Below, piece after piece: positions 26,234 through 35,856 of a stretch of 64,000 nt of DNA. Source of the DNA: Arthrobacter sp. AFG7.2. Lineage in GTDB: Bacteria > Actinomycetota > Actinomycetes > Actinomycetales > Micrococcaceae. How positions within the stretch are numbered: the first letter of the stretch is position 1; every line of letters begins with the position of its first letter. The position numbers and the translations under genes are program-made. The notes under the pieces are model-generated. The model saw only the letters and a list, made by a program, of their open reading frames with translations, searched no databases and was not told the origin of the DNA. Location of the stretch: contig NZ_PJMB01000003.1 in NCBI RefSeq assembly GCF_002892835.1, positions 1 to 64,000 on the forward strand, given 5' to 3'.

Positions 26234-26272
26234 AGGCCACTGCCTCCACCGTTGCGGCGGAGGCAGTGGCCT
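26234..26272 (-). other. Strong hairpin after the sugar-binding-protein gene
   Basis: A perfect 14-bp stem, AGGCCACTGCCTCC (26234-26247) with GGAGGCAGTGGCCT (26259-26272), 11-nt loop. No U-tract follows on either strand. Placed directly after the binding-protein stop and before the alpha-galactosidase start, it is more likely an mRNA-stabilising or partial-termination element than a full terminator. Confidence 0.8.
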
Positions 26273-26312
26273 GACTGGTCAGGACGTCATGCTCTGACGA
26301 TAGTTGCGGCAG

Positions 26313-27647
26313 CTATTCCTTGACAGGGATTGACTGGGATTTAAGTGAATCGATGGTCTTCTTTTCGCCGTTCTCCAGCGCGTCCAGAAGGGTGCCGTTG
26401 CCGCCCGCGGCCTTGCCGAACCCATCGGAGACGTCGGTGTAGGTCTGGGTCATGGTCGGGCCCCAGGTGAAGTTGGGGTCCACGTTGGAGGAGGCCTCAG
26501 CGAAGACTTCGTAGATCTTCTGGCCGCCAAAGTAGTCAACGCCGCCGGCGAACGCATCAAGGTCGGTGGCCGATTTCGCTGCGGGGTAGAGCCCGCCCAG
26601 TTCATTGGCCAGGGCCAGTGCTTCGGGGTCCGTGTTCAGCCACAGGGCAAACTTCGATGCCTCGTAGGGGTGCTTGGAGCCCTTGAGTACGGCGGTGGAG
26701 GATCCGCCCCAGTTACCGGCTGCCTTTCCGCCGTCTTCCCACTGCGGCATGGGGGCCACGGCCCATTTGCCGGCGGTGTCGGGAGCGCCGCTGGCCAGGG
26801 TGGAAGCACCCCAGACCGCTGAAACCCAGGTCCACTGCTGACCGGTGTTGAAGGAAGCGTTCCACTCGTCGGAGAAGGACGGCAGGGTTGATACCTGGCC
26901 CTTGCCCAGCAGGTCCTGCCAGTAGTTCGCGACCTTCGCAGACTCGTCGCCCGTCAGGTTCACCTCCCACTGGTCATTGGCACTCGAGAACCACTGCCCG
27001 CCGGCCTGCCACACGTTGCCTGCGAACCAGTTGACGTCACTGCGCGGGAAATTGGTGATGTATGAGCCCCGGGCCTTGATCTGCTCGGCGGCGGCAGCAT
27101 ATTCGTCCCAGGTGGTGGGCACCTCAATGCCGGCCTCCTTGAACAGGTCCGCACGGTAGAACATTGCCATCGGTCCGCTGTCCTGGGGGACTGCGTAGAC
27201 GGCACCCTCCTCACCGAACGTGACCTGGCCCCAGGTCCAGTCAACGAACTTGTCCTGTGCATCGGCCACTCCTTCGCAGGCGGCGATGTTCTCGAGGCCG
27301 TCCTGGACGCGGAAGTTGGGCAGGGCGTCGTATTCGATCTGGCCGACGTCCGGAGCGTTGCCGGCCTGCAGCTGGTTGAAGAAGTTCTGGTACGTGCCGG
27401 AGTTTCCGTTGGGGCCCGTCTGTACCTTGACCTTGATGTTCTCGTTTTCCTTGTTCCAGAGGTCAACCACCTTGTCCATGCCTGGAACCCAAGTGGTGAA
27501 GGTCAGCTCGACCGGGCCTGACGCCGGTTCGCAGGAGGTTGCAGAAGCTTCAGTCTCTGAAGCGCCTCCGCCGCCTGAACAGCCGGCAAGGGCCAGCGCT
27601 GAAACAATGGCAAAGGCTGCGGTGGCTTTTCCGTAATGCGCGCGCAT
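26313..27647 (-). CDS. ABC sugar transporter, extracellular binding lipoprotein
   Basis: 444 aa. Lipoprotein signal with lipobox LALAGC (Cys near 23), then a Gly/Ser/Glu-rich linker and a family-1 solute-binding fold: VELTFTTWVPGMDKVVDLWNKEN, QAGNAPDVGQIEYDALP, and YAVPQDSGPMAMFYRADLFKEAGI. It captures galactosides (inferred from the flanking galactosidases) for the two permeases encoded just upstream. No ATPase gene is in the operon, so a shared MsmK-like ATPase elsewhere is likely. Confidence 0.93.
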   Translation of the reverse strand: MRAHYGKATAAFAIVSALALAGCSGGGGASETEASATSCEPASGPVELTFTTWVPGMDKVVDLWNKENENIKVKVQTGPNGNSGTYQNFFNQLQAGNAPDVGQIEYDALPNFRVQDGLENIAACEGVADAQDKFVDWTWGQVTFGEEGAVYAVPQDSGPMAMFYRADLFKEAGIEVPTTWDEYAAAAEQIKARGSYITNFPRSDVNWFAGNVWQAGGQWFSSANDQWEVNLTGDESAKVANYWQDLLGKGQVSTLPSFSDEWNASFNTGQQWTWVSAVWGASTLASGAPDTAGKWAVAPMPQWEDGGKAAGNWGGSSTAVLKGSKHPYEASKFALWLNTDPEALALANELGGLYPAAKSATDLDAFAGGVDYFGGQKIYEVFAEASSNVDPNFTWGPTMTQTYTDVSDGFGKAAGGNGTLLDALENGEKKTIDSLKSQSIPVKE

Positions 27648-27710
27648 TTCTATTCCTATCAGTGGGGTGCTGTACCGGGGCGGGAGCCGCGGAACGGTTT
27701 GGTGGGGGAG

Positions 27711-28625
27711 TTATTTGACGCTTCCGGCGCCCAGTCCGCTGCTCCAGAATCGTTGGAGTGCAAGGAAGGTTCCGATCAGCGGGAGGATTGAAACCAGCGC
27801 CCCGACGATCACCAGGACGCGGAGCTCGGGAATCTGGCTGATCTGGCTGTTCCAGGCGTACAGTCCGAGCGTGACGGGGAACAGCACCTGGTCGCGGAGC
27901 ATGATCAGGGGCAGGAAGAAGTTGTTCCAAATGGCCACGAACTGGAACAGGAAGATGGTCACCAGAGCCGGCGCCATGAGGCGTGTGGACACCGTGAAGA
28001 ACGTCCGGACTTCCGAGGACCCGTCGAGGCGGGCAGCCTCCAGGAGCTCGGTGGGGACGCTTGCGGCGGCATAGATCCGGGCAAGGTAGACGCCGAAGGG
28101 GCTGACCAGGCTCGGGAGGAAGACTGCCCACAACGTGTTGGTCAGTTTCACTTCGCTGAAGATCAGGAACAGTGGAAGCGCCAGTGCTGTTGCGGGGACC
28201 AGCACGCCGCTGAGCACGATATTGAAGATGGCTTCCCGGCCGCGGAATTCGTACTTTGCCAGCGCGTATCCGCACATGGCCGCGATGACAGTGCCCAGGA
28301 GGGCACCCAGCCCGGCGTAGAGCGCGCTGTTCAAAAGCCAGCGGCCGAAGACGCCGTCACTGTAGGTGAAGAGATTGCCAAGGTTGGCCAGGAACGTGGG
28401 AACGGATTCCAAGGTGAACCACAGCGGTGCGGTGCCGGTGATTTGCCCGCCGGTCTTGGTGGACGAGACCAGCAGCCACCAGATGGGGGTGAGGAAGTAG
28501 AGCGTAAAGACGCCCATGATGAGCATCGCGGCGCTGCGGGACATGATGCTGTGACGTGGTCCGCGGGGGTTGGCCGCTCCGGGGGCGGACGCGCTTTTTG
28601 CTGCCGTGGCCGTTGCTGCACTCAC
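27711..28625 (-). CDS. ABC sugar transporter permease (MalG type)
   Basis: 304 aa, six predicted helices. The coupling-helix motif EAARLDGSSEVRTFFTVSTRLMAP (EAA loop, about 202-225) marks it as the MalG-type partner. The chosen GTG at 28625 overlaps the stop of the preceding permease (GTGA), so the two are coupled; longer starts would run deep into that gene. Followed after 63 nt by the binding-protein gene. Confidence 0.92.
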   Translation of the reverse strand: MSAATATAAKSASAPGAANPRGPRHSIMSRSAAMLIMGVFTLYFLTPIWWLLVSSTKTGGQITGTAPLWFTLESVPTFLANLGNLFTYSDGVFGRWLLNSALYAGLGALLGTVIAAMCGYALAKYEFRGREAIFNIVLSGVLVPATALALPLFLIFSEVKLTNTLWAVFLPSLVSPFGVYLARIYAAASVPTELLEAARLDGSSEVRTFFTVSTRLMAPALVTIFLFQFVAIWNNFFLPLIMLRDQVLFPVTLGLYAWNSQISQIPELRVLVIVGALVSILPLIGTFLALQRFWSSGLGAGSVK

Positions 28626-29560
28626 TGGGAGACCTTCCTCTGGGTTGCCTTCAGGAAGACGAAGGAAAGAACAAACGTTGCCAGCGCCAGCACCACCGAG
28701 AATGCTGCAGCCAGGTTGTAGTTGGGGACGGATGCTGTTGTGTACACCGCGAGGTTCGGGGTGAAGGTGCTGCTGATGGCGGAGCTGAAGCTTCTCAGGG
28801 TCTGGGGTTCCGCGAGCAGCTGGAGAGTGCCGATGATGGAGAACACTCCCGTAAGGATGATGGCCGGAACCACCAGCGGAATCTTGATCCGCCAGGCGAT
28901 CTGGAGGTTGCTGGCTCCGTCCAGCCGGGCTGCCTCGTAAATTTCCGTGGGGATGGCCAGCAGGGACGAATAGATGATCAGCATGTTGTAGCCGACGTAC
29001 ACCCAGGTGACGATGTTTGCGATGGCCCACAGCACAAGCTCAGCCGACAGGAAGTTCACCTCGGACGTGACGGCATCAAAGGGGGACAGCGATGGCGAGT
29101 AGAGAAAGCCCCACATGATGGCCGCGATGACACCGGGGACGGCGTAGGGAGCAAAGAATGCGAGCCGGAAGAACTTCTTGCCCCTGAGCAGGGGCGAGTC
29201 GAGCAGGAGGGCAAACAGCAGGGCCAGGCCAAGCATCACCGGTACCTGGACCGCTCCGAAGAGGAGCACCCGTCCCACCGACTCCCAGAACTCGGTGTTC
29301 TGGAACACCTGCTGGTATTGGACGAAGCCGCCGAAGACCTGGCGGGGAGGGCCGAAGGTCCCTTTGCGCTCTACCGTGAGCAGGGACTGCACCACCGCGA
29401 AAATGATCGGTACAGCGTAGAAGGCAAGGAACAGGACGCCGAACGGCGCAACGAACAGGAACACGGCGCGGCGCTGGGCGCCAGTGGTTTTGGCTTTCCG
29501 GGTCTTCGGCGCCCCCAGGGCCGGGGCCGGAGCGGTGGTTGATCTAGTCACTTTCATCAT
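28622..29560 (-). CDS. ABC sugar transporter permease (MalF type)
   Basis: 312 aa, six predicted helices after a basic N-terminus (TRKAKTTGAQRR). EAA loop: YEAARLDGASNLQIAWRIKIPLV. The start region ATGATGA overlaps the beta-galactosidase stop at 29557-29559, so translation is coupled; either of the two ATGs could be used. Confidence 0.92.
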   Translation of the reverse strand: MMKVTRSTTAPAPALGAPKTRKAKTTGAQRRAVFLFVAPFGVLFLAFYAVPIIFAVVQSLLTVERKGTFGPPRQVFGGFVQYQQVFQNTEFWESVGRVLLFGAVQVPVMLGLALLFALLLDSPLLRGKKFFRLAFFAPYAVPGVIAAIMWGFLYSPSLSPFDAVTSEVNFLSAELVLWAIANIVTWVYVGYNMLIIYSSLLAIPTEIYEAARLDGASNLQIAWRIKIPLVVPAIILTGVFSIIGTLQLLAEPQTLRSFSSAISSTFTPNLAVYTTASVPNYNLAAAFSVVLALATFVLSFVFLKATQRKVSQ

Positions 29561-31608
29561 CCTTTTGGCCCGGTGCTGAGGCCAGTGGTGTGGGGTACAG
29601 GGTTTGGAGTGCGGACGACGCGCACGGCGCCCGCAGGAATGACGACGGCGTGGGAGACGTCCTCACCCACGATCAGTTCGTGGCCGTGGGCCGCGTACTT
29701 GTGCTCTTCATCAGAGTGGTTAATGAGGAAGACGTAGTTGCTGTCCGCCCCGGAGCGGACCACGACTTCAAGGCCGTGCGGGGAAGCCAGGACAGTGATC
29801 CCTGACGCGCGGGCTGCCTCGGTGACGACTTCCCGCAGCCCGGCCGGGTCAAGGACCGTGCCGACATACCAGGCGTCGCCGGCACCATGACGGTTGCGGG
29901 TGACGGCGGCAGTCCCGGCCAGGTGGCCCTCTGTAAAGGTTGCCATTGCTTCCGCGCCTTCAAGGCGCATCGCCTCCGTCCAGAGTGAAGCGGTGGAACC
30001 ATTATCAAGGGTGAGGCTTTGTCCCGGCGGCAGGGGGTAAAACTCTTCAGAACGGATACCGAGCACGCTTCGGAATGCGCCGGGATAGCCGCCGGTGAGC
30101 ACCTTTTCGTTCTCATCAACGATGCCGCTGAAATACGTGACGACGGCGGTGCCCCCCTTTGTGACGTAATTGGCCAGGACAGCGGACTCGCTTTCCCGGA
30201 CGAGGTACAGGCCGGGGACGACGGCCAGCTTGTAGCCGGAAAGATCGGCCCCCGGGGCAACGATGTCCACGGTGATCCCGGCCTGCCAGAGGGCGGCGTA
30301 CATGGCGTGAACCTGATCGAGGTACCGCACATCAGAAGACGGGTGGGATTCCTGGTCGTGGGCCCACCAGGCCTCCCAGCTGAAGACCAGGGCGGCCTCG
30401 GCCTGCACTGTGGTGCCGGCAACTTCGGCGAGTGTTTCCAGGATGCCGCCGAGTTCCAGGACCTCCCGCCAAATGCGCGAATCCGTTCCTGCATGGGGAA
30501 GCATTGCCGAGTGGAATTTTTCGCTGCCCTGGACAGAAGCCCGCCACTGGAAGAAGCAGAGTCCGTCCGCTCCGCGGGCAACGTGGGCCAGGGAGTTGCG
30601 GAGCATTTCGCCGGGTCGCTTGGCAATGTTGCGGGGCTGCCAGTTCACAGCCGAGGTTGAATGTTCCATCAGCAGCCAGGGCAGGCCCTGCGCCAGCCCC
30701 CGGGTGGCGTCCGCGGCGAAAGCCAGCTCGGTGGTGGGGGCATCAAGCCGGTGGTCGAGGTAGTGGTCATTTGCGATCACATCCATATGCGGTGCCCAGG
30801 ACCAGTAGTCGAGATTGCGGATGTGGGCGGTCACCATGAAGTTGGTGGTGACCGGAACGGTGCTCTGCTGACGGAGTACGTCCGCCTCGGCCTGGTAGTA
30901 GCCGAGCAGTTCATCCGAGCTGAAGCGGTGGAAGTCGAGCACCTGGGTGGGGTTGTTCGTGGAGATGGTGGTCCTCGGCGGAAGGATCTGCTCCCAGGCG
31001 GAGTAGCGCTGCGACCAGAACGTGGTGCCCCAGGCCTGGTTAAGTGAATCGAGGGTGCCGTACCGCGCGACCAGCCAGCCACGGAAGGCGGCTGCGGAGA
31101 CATCGCAGTAGCACAGGGCGTTGTGGCAGCCGAGCTCATTGGAGACATGCCATAACCGGACGGCGGGGTGGGCGCCGTAGCGCCGGACCATCTCGTCCAC
31201 CAGCCGAAGGGCGTGTTCCCTGTACTGGGGGGAGCTGGGGCACCAGGCCTGGCGGCCGCCCGGCCAGGCGCGGGTACCGGACGCGGACTGGGGAAGGATT
31301 TCCGGGTACAGGGTGGTGAGCCAGGCAGGGGTGGATGACGTGCCGGTACCGAGGTTCACCCCGATGTTGTTGGCGTGCAGCAGGTCCAAAATCTCGTCCA
31401 GGCGGTCAAACGAGTACTCTCCCGGGGAGCCCTCAAGTTCAGCCCAGCCGAAGATGTTGATAGCGACAAGGTTGACGCCGGCCTGCTTCATCAGGCGGAC
31501 GTCCTCCTGCCAGGTGCCGCTGTCCCACTGTTCGGGGTTGTAATCGCAGCCGTAGACGAGCTTTCCGTTTCCGGACAGTTCCTTGACCGGCGTTCTGCTG
31601 GGGCTCAA
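29557..31608 (-). CDS. Beta-galactosidase, GH42
   Basis: 683 aa. YGCDYNPEQWDSGTW opens the barrel; acid/base Glu in HVSNELGCHN (near 158), nucleophile Glu in LLMEHSTSAVNW (near 314). Cys residues around CHNALCYCD match the GH42 zinc cluster; trimer-forming and beta-sandwich domains follow. Cytosolic. The start is a TTG at 31608, chosen because AAGGAG lies exactly 5 nt upstream; an earlier ATG at 31731 would lie within the upstream operator. First gene of the operon, transcribed from the region with paired LacI operators. Confidence 0.93.
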   Translation of the reverse strand: MSPSRTPVKELSGNGKLVYGCDYNPEQWDSGTWQEDVRLMKQAGVNLVAINIFGWAELEGSPGEYSFDRLDEILDLLHANNIGVNLGTGTSSTPAWLTTLYPEILPQSASGTRAWPGGRQAWCPSSPQYREHALRLVDEMVRRYGAHPAVRLWHVSNELGCHNALCYCDVSAAAFRGWLVARYGTLDSLNQAWGTTFWSQRYSAWEQILPPRTTISTNNPTQVLDFHRFSSDELLGYYQAEADVLRQQSTVPVTTNFMVTAHIRNLDYWSWAPHMDVIANDHYLDHRLDAPTTELAFAADATRGLAQGLPWLLMEHSTSAVNWQPRNIAKRPGEMLRNSLAHVARGADGLCFFQWRASVQGSEKFHSAMLPHAGTDSRIWREVLELGGILETLAEVAGTTVQAEAALVFSWEAWWAHDQESHPSSDVRYLDQVHAMYAALWQAGITVDIVAPGADLSGYKLAVVPGLYLVRESESAVLANYVTKGGTAVVTYFSGIVDENEKVLTGGYPGAFRSVLGIRSEEFYPLPPGQSLTLDNGSTASLWTEAMRLEGAEAMATFTEGHLAGTAAVTRNRHGAGDAWYVGTVLDPAGLREVVTEAARASGITVLASPHGLEVVVRSGADSNYVFLINHSDEEHKYAAHGHELIVGEDVSHAVVIPAGAVRVVRTPNPVPHTTGLSTGPKG

Positions 31609-31685
31609 CCCTGCTCCTTCGACGTGCAGCAGACGTGCAAGCCGGGGCAGTACACCGTGGCGTTGGACGCTGTTGTCTTGATGGT

Positions 31686-31748
31686 TCTGTGAACGTTCCC
31701 AGAATGACGCATAAAAAGTGATGCACATCATCTGGGAACGTTCACAGA
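31686..31748. promoter_or_regulatory. Paired LacI-type operators between beta-galactosidase and lacI genes
   Basis: TCTGTGAACGTTCCCAGA (31686-31703) and TCTGGGAACGTTCACAGA (31731-31748) are exact reverse complements of each other, each centred on AACGTT, with centres 45 bp apart (about 4.3 helical turns). This is the form of operator bound by LacI/GalR proteins, and the spacing would allow cooperative binding or a small loop. Both divergent genes would be controlled, including lacI itself. Confidence 0.88.
31717..31732. promoter_or_regulatory. Weak CRP-like site between the LacI operators
   Basis: AGTGATGCACATCATC matches 7 of the 10 conserved bases of TGTGA-N6-TCACA and includes the palindrome TGATG-CA-CATCA. 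Its position between the operators suits catabolite control, but the match is modest. Confidence 0.3.
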
Positions 31749-31822
31749 CTATCCTCGTCGTCAGAGACTGTCAACGCGATTGCAGAGCCGGACCTGCCCG
31801 TTGGCTCCGCTACAGTACAGAT

Positions 31823-32839
31823 ATGTCCCTGACACGCACCCGTGCCCGCCGCGCCACCATCAACGATGTGGCGGACGCTGCCGGCCTGTCCCGGGGAACC
31901 GTTTCAAGGGTGGTCAACGGGGAAAAATATGTCTCCGAGGAGGCCCGGCAGGCAGTGGAAGAAGCCATTGCCCGGGTGGGCTATGTCCGCAACAGTGCCG
32001 CCCGGAACCTCGTCACTCAGGAGTCCAAGGCGATCGGCCTGATCATTCACGAACCCCACTCGCTGCTCTTCGAGGACCCCAACATCGGCTCGATCCTGCT
32101 GGGGGCCAATGAGGTGCTCTCAAAGGCGGATTACCAACTGGTATCGCTCATTATTGATTCCGACAGGGACAGCCGCCGGGTTGCCGATTACCTGCGAGGC
32201 GGCCTCGTTGACGGCGCAGTCATCATCTCCGCGCGGGCCTCGGACCCCATCGCAGCTGCCGTGGCTGACATCGGGCTGCCCGCGGCTTTTGTGGGCCACC
32301 CCGACGGCAACCCGGACCTGCCGTACGCCGCCATCGATAATGTGGAGGCAGCACGCAGCATCACCAGCAGGCTCCTGGACACCGGGCGGCAACGCGTGGG
32401 CATGATCGCAAGTGCGCTGGACCGGGACTCCGGCCAGGACCGCCTTGCCGGCTTCCGCGCGGCGATGGGGGAGAGATTCGACCCCCAAATGGTGGTGGAA
32501 TACCCGCTGTATACCTATGCCGCGGGACTGGAAGGGATGCAGGAACTGCTCCGCCGCGCCCCCGGTATCGATGGCGTCTTCGCCGCCTCCGACGCTGTAG
32601 CCGCCGGAGCAATGACGGCGCTCCAGGAAGCCGGCCGGAGGGTGCCCGAAGACGTAGGCATCGTGGGCTTCGACGACAGCAGCTGGGCGCTGCGCTGCAG
32701 GCCCCAGCTCTCTACGGTGAGGCAGCCCGCGGATCTTCTGGGGAGCACGGCCGCCGAACTCGTTTTGGCGCAGCTGAAGGGCCAGCCCAGCCAGCCGCGG
32801 GTGCTGGAGACTGCCATTATGTGGCGCGGCTCCGCCTAG
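31823..32839 (+). CDS. LacI/GalR-family repressor of the galactoside operon
   Basis: 338 aa. N-terminal HTH (ATINDVADAAGLSRGTVSRVVNG, about 11-33), hinge helix through VRNSAARNLVT, then a periplasmic-binding-like effector domain (SKAIGLIIHEPHS onward, DGVFAASDAVAAGAM, DVGIVGFDDSSWA). It would respond to a galactoside or galactose. Divergent from the beta-galactosidase operon with its probable operators 75-137 nt upstream. TACAGT ends 6 nt before the ATG, with no Shine-Dalgarno. Its stop overlaps that of the converging DeoR gene by 4 nt. Confidence 0.92.
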   Translation: MSLTRTRARRATINDVADAAGLSRGTVSRVVNGEKYVSEEARQAVEEAIARVGYVRNSAARNLVTQESKAIGLIIHEPHSLLFEDPNIGSILLGANEVLSKADYQLVSLIIDSDRDSRRVADYLRGGLVDGAVIISARASDPIAAAVADIGLPAAFVGHPDGNPDLPYAAIDNVEAARSITSRLLDTGRQRVGMIASALDRDSGQDRLAGFRAAMGERFDPQMVVEYPLYTYAAGLEGMQELLRRAPGIDGVFAASDAVAAGAMTALQEAGRRVPEDVGIVGFDDSSWALRCRPQLSTVRQPADLLGSTAAELVLAQLKGQPSQPRVLETAIMWRGSA

Positions 32840-33633
32840 GGAGCAACCTGGACAGGCACTACCCGGAGAGTCGTGTTGTCCCTGATTTGCCGCTGCGCTT
32901 CGGGGCCGAGCCCGGAATCGGTGATAACTTCGTCCACGTCGTCCAGGGACGCAATGGAACTCATGCCCAGCATGCCCCACTTCGTGTGGTCAGCCAGCAC
33001 CACTGTCTTCCGCGCGGCCGCCACAAAGGCCCGGTCTGTCTCGGCTTCGAGCAGGTTGGGCGTGGTGAAACCGGCATGGGCATCCATCCCATGGACGCCC
33101 AGAAACAGCACGTCCAGATGCAGCTGCTTTAGCGCGCCGGTGGCGATGGGACCCACAAGGGCATCAGACGGAGTTCGCTCGCCGCCAATCAGGATCACTG
33201 TGGAGCTGTACCGGGCGGAGCCTGCGGACGCAGCATGGTGGAAGAGGTCGGCGATGCGGACCGAATTGGTGACGACAGTGATCTGCGGGCCGTTGACCAG
33301 TTCCTTGGCCAGCGCCCAGGTGGTGGTTCCGGCGCTAAGGCCCACGGCCATGCCTTCCTGGACCAACGATGCCGCCTCCACCGCGATGGCGCGCTTCTCC
33401 GCCGTCAGCTGCGTGGACTTGAGGTCAAAGCCCGGCTCGTGCGTGCTCGTGTCGCCCGGAATTTTCGCGCCGCCGTGGATGCGCTCCAGGCGGCCGCCTT
33501 CCTCCAGTACTTCAATGTCGCGGCGCACAGTCATGAGGGACACGCCAAGCTGTTGGGCCAAATCCGAGACCCGGACCACCCGCTCCCGCTGTACGGCGTC
33601 CAGAATGGCCTGATGGCGGGCAACGGGAAGCAT
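32836..33633 (-). CDS. DeoR/GlpR-family transcription regulator
   Basis: 265 aa. N-terminal DeoR HTH (RVSDLAQQLGVSLMTVRRDIEVLEEGGRLERIHGGA, about 20-55) and a sugar-phosphate sensor domain with GLSAGTTTWALA, VVTNSVRIA and DHTKWG. Such proteins sense phosphorylated sugars. Its place beside the galactoside block suggests control of galactose or a related pathway whose genes are not in this window. Convergent with lacI; 198 nt separate its start from the acs end, where I see nothing notable. Confidence 0.9.
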   Translation of the reverse strand: MLPVARHQAILDAVQRERVVRVSDLAQQLGVSLMTVRRDIEVLEEGGRLERIHGGAKIPGDTSTHEPGFDLKSTQLTAEKRAIAVEAASLVQEGMAVGLSAGTTTWALAKELVNGPQITVVTNSVRIADLFHHAASAGSARYSSTVILIGGERTPSDALVGPIATGALKQLHLDVLFLGVHGMDAHAGFTTPNLLEAETDRAFVAAARKTVVLADHTKWGMLGMSSIASLDDVDEVITDSGLGPEAQRQIRDNTTLRVVPVQVAP

Positions 33634-33831
33634 CTGGGCGGAATCCTTTGGGCAGGGGGCAGGGCTGCTCCCAGTCTAGGCTTTCGCCACGCTGGCGCGT
33701 GGGAGTCATCCTCCGCGTGCTGCTCGTTCCTCGCTTTGACGCACGCTTCCGGATAACCCCCACGCATCAGCTTGTGTGTTGGTCCCGATCAGGAGCGACA
33801 CCCGTCCTGCCGGCGGTCGCCCGATGTTCCC

Positions 33832-35856
33832 TCATTTACGCAGGGAAGCCGCGATCTGCTGCATGATGGTCGGATCCGAGAGGGTGGTGGCGTCACCCGG
33901 ATCGCGGCCTTCGGCGACGTCCTTCAGCAGGCGGCGCATGATCTTGCCGGAGCGCGTCTTGGGCAGTTCCGGGACCACCAGGATTGCCTTCGGCTTGGCG
34001 ATGGGGCCGATTTCCTTGCCCACGTGATTCCGGAGTTCCTGGACGATGTCGTCTCCGGAGTCCACTGCGTCGCCGCGGAGGATGACGAACGCGACGACGG
34101 CCTGCCCGGTGGTTTCGTCCGCAGCACCAACGACGGCGGCCTCCGCAACGGCGGGGTGGGAGACCAGGGCGGACTCGATCTCGGTGGTCGAGAGCCGGTG
34201 CCCCGAGACGTTCATGACGTCATCCACGCGGCCCAGGAGCCAAACATCTCCGTCCTCGTCCTTCTTGGCACCGTCCCCGGCGAAATACATGGTTTCGAAG
34301 CGGGACCAGTAGGTGTCCTTAAAGCGTTCCGGGTCTCCCCAGATGCCGCGGAGCATGGCGGGCCAGGGTTCCCGGATCACCAGGAAACCGCCGTGTCCGT
34401 TGGGCACGGATTCGCCCATCTCGTCGACGACGTCCACGGCGATGCCGGGCAGCGGGACCTGGGCGGAGCCCGGCTTGGTGGCGGTCACGCCGGGCAGCGG
34501 CGCGATCATTTGCGCGCCGGTCTCTGTTTGCCACCAGGTATCGACGATCGGGGTCTTGTCCCCGCCGATGACCTTCCGGTACCACATCCAGGCTTCGGGG
34601 TTGATGGGCTCGCCCACGGAGCCCAGCACGCGCAGGGAGGTCAGGTCGTACTTGTCCGGAATCTCCCGGCCCCACTTCATGAACGTCCGGATCGCGGTGG
34701 GCGCGGTGTAAAGGATGGAGACCTTGTACTTCTCCACGATTTCCCACCAGCGGCCCTGGTGCGGGGAGTCCGGCGTGCCCTCATACATCACCTGGGTGGC
34801 GCCGTTGATGAGCGGCGCATAGGCGACGTAGGAGTGGCCGGTGACCCATCCGACGTCGGCCGTGCACCAGTAGACGTCTGTCTCAGGGTGCAGGTCGAAC
34901 ACTGCCCGGTGGGTGTAGGCAGTCTGGGTGAGGTATCCGCCGGTGGTGTGGAGGATGCCCTTGGGCTTGCCGGTGGTGCCGGAGGTGTAAAGGATGAACA
35001 GCGGGTGCTCGGAATCGTGGCCCACGGCGGTGTGCTCGGACGAGGCGGCCTCGACGGTGTCTGCCCACCAGTGGTCGCGGCCTTCGTGCCAGTCCACGTC
35101 CTGTCCGTTGCGCTTGACCACCACGACGTTCTGTACGGTGTGGCCCTCCTTGGCCAAGGCGTCATCGACGGCGGGCTTCAGGGCGCTCGGCTTGCCGCGC
35201 CGGTACGTGCCGTCCGCGGTGACTACCAGCTTGGCCTCGGCGTCATCGATCCGGGAACGCAGCGCGTCGGCGGAGAAGCCGCCAAACACCACCGAGTGCA
35301 CGGCTCCGATCCGGGCGCAGGCCAGCAGGGTGATGACGGCCTCGGGGATCATCGGCAGGTACACCGCAACCCTGTCGCCCTTGGCAACTCCAAGGGATTC
35401 GAAGGCGTTGGCCGCCTTCTTCACTTCCTCCGTCAGCTGGGCGTATGTATAAGTGCTGGTGTCCCCGGGCTCACCCTCGAAATGGATGGCCACCCGGTCG
35501 CCCAGCCCGTTCTCCACATGGCGGTCCAGGGCGTTATAGGCTGCGTTGACCTCACCGCCCACGAACCACTTGGCGAACGGCGGGTTGGACCAGTCCAGCG
35601 CCTGGTCAAAATCCTTGCTCCAGGTCAGCAGCTCACGGGCCTTCTTTGCCCAGAATGCGGGGCGGTCGGCGTCGGCTTCCGCATACTCCCCGGCGGTGAC
35701 GACGGCGTCAGCAACGAACTCGGGCGTGGGCGGAAAGGCGCGCGTCTCATGAAGCAGGTTTTCGAAGGCATCGCCCTGCCCTGCACCGCCGTGGGGCGCC
35801 TGCTGCCCTGCGCTTCCGGAAGCGGCTGCTACGGCGCTTGTAGTGTCCTGGGACAT
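33832..35856 (-). CDS. acs: Acetyl-CoA synthetase
   Basis: 674 aa AMP-forming ligase making acetyl-CoA from acetate. Seen: [14 protein letters not shown]-loop-like motif, WWQTETG, YFAGDGA, and the C-terminal [10 protein letters not shown] with the Lys that is acetylated in other bacteria. AcuC, a candidate deacetylase, is encoded at 61293. I use ATG 35856 (MSQDTTS) with GAGG 8 nt upstream; an ATG at 35874 adds six residues. The promoter region carries a strong CRP-type site. Confidence 0.95.
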   Translation of the reverse strand: MSQDTTSAVAAASGSAGQQAPHGGAGQGDAFENLLHETRAFPPTPEFVADAVVTAGEYAEADADRPAFWAKKARELLTWSKDFDQALDWSNPPFAKWFVGGEVNAAYNALDRHVENGLGDRVAIHFEGEPGDTSTYTYAQLTEEVKKAANAFESLGVAKGDRVAVYLPMIPEAVITLLACARIGAVHSVVFGGFSADALRSRIDDAEAKLVVTADGTYRRGKPSALKPAVDDALAKEGHTVQNVVVVKRNGQDVDWHEGRDHWWADTVEAASSEHTAVGHDSEHPLFILYTSGTTGKPKGILHTTGGYLTQTAYTHRAVFDLHPETDVYWCTADVGWVTGHSYVAYAPLINGATQVMYEGTPDSPHQGRWWEIVEKYKVSILYTAPTAIRTFMKWGREIPDKYDLTSLRVLGSVGEPINPEAWMWYRKVIGGDKTPIVDTWWQTETGAQMIAPLPGVTATKPGSAQVPLPGIAVDVVDEMGESVPNGHGGFLVIREPWPAMLRGIWGDPERFKDTYWSRFETMYFAGDGAKKDEDGDVWLLGRVDDVMNVSGHRLSTTEIESALVSHPAVAEAAVVGAADETTGQAVVAFVILRGDAVDSGDDIVQELRNHVGKEIGPIAKPKAILVVPELPKTRSGKIMRRLLKDVAEGRDPGDATTLSDPTIMQQIAASLRK

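Noticed and set aside
26234-26272. Full rho-independent terminator
   Set aside because: A strong stem, but no U-tract on either strand, and it lies inside a functional operon.
33634-33831. Small gene between the DeoR gene and acs
   Set aside because: Open frames there lack ribosome sites and start within or run into the deoR frame; the translations are Pro/Arg-rich without pattern.
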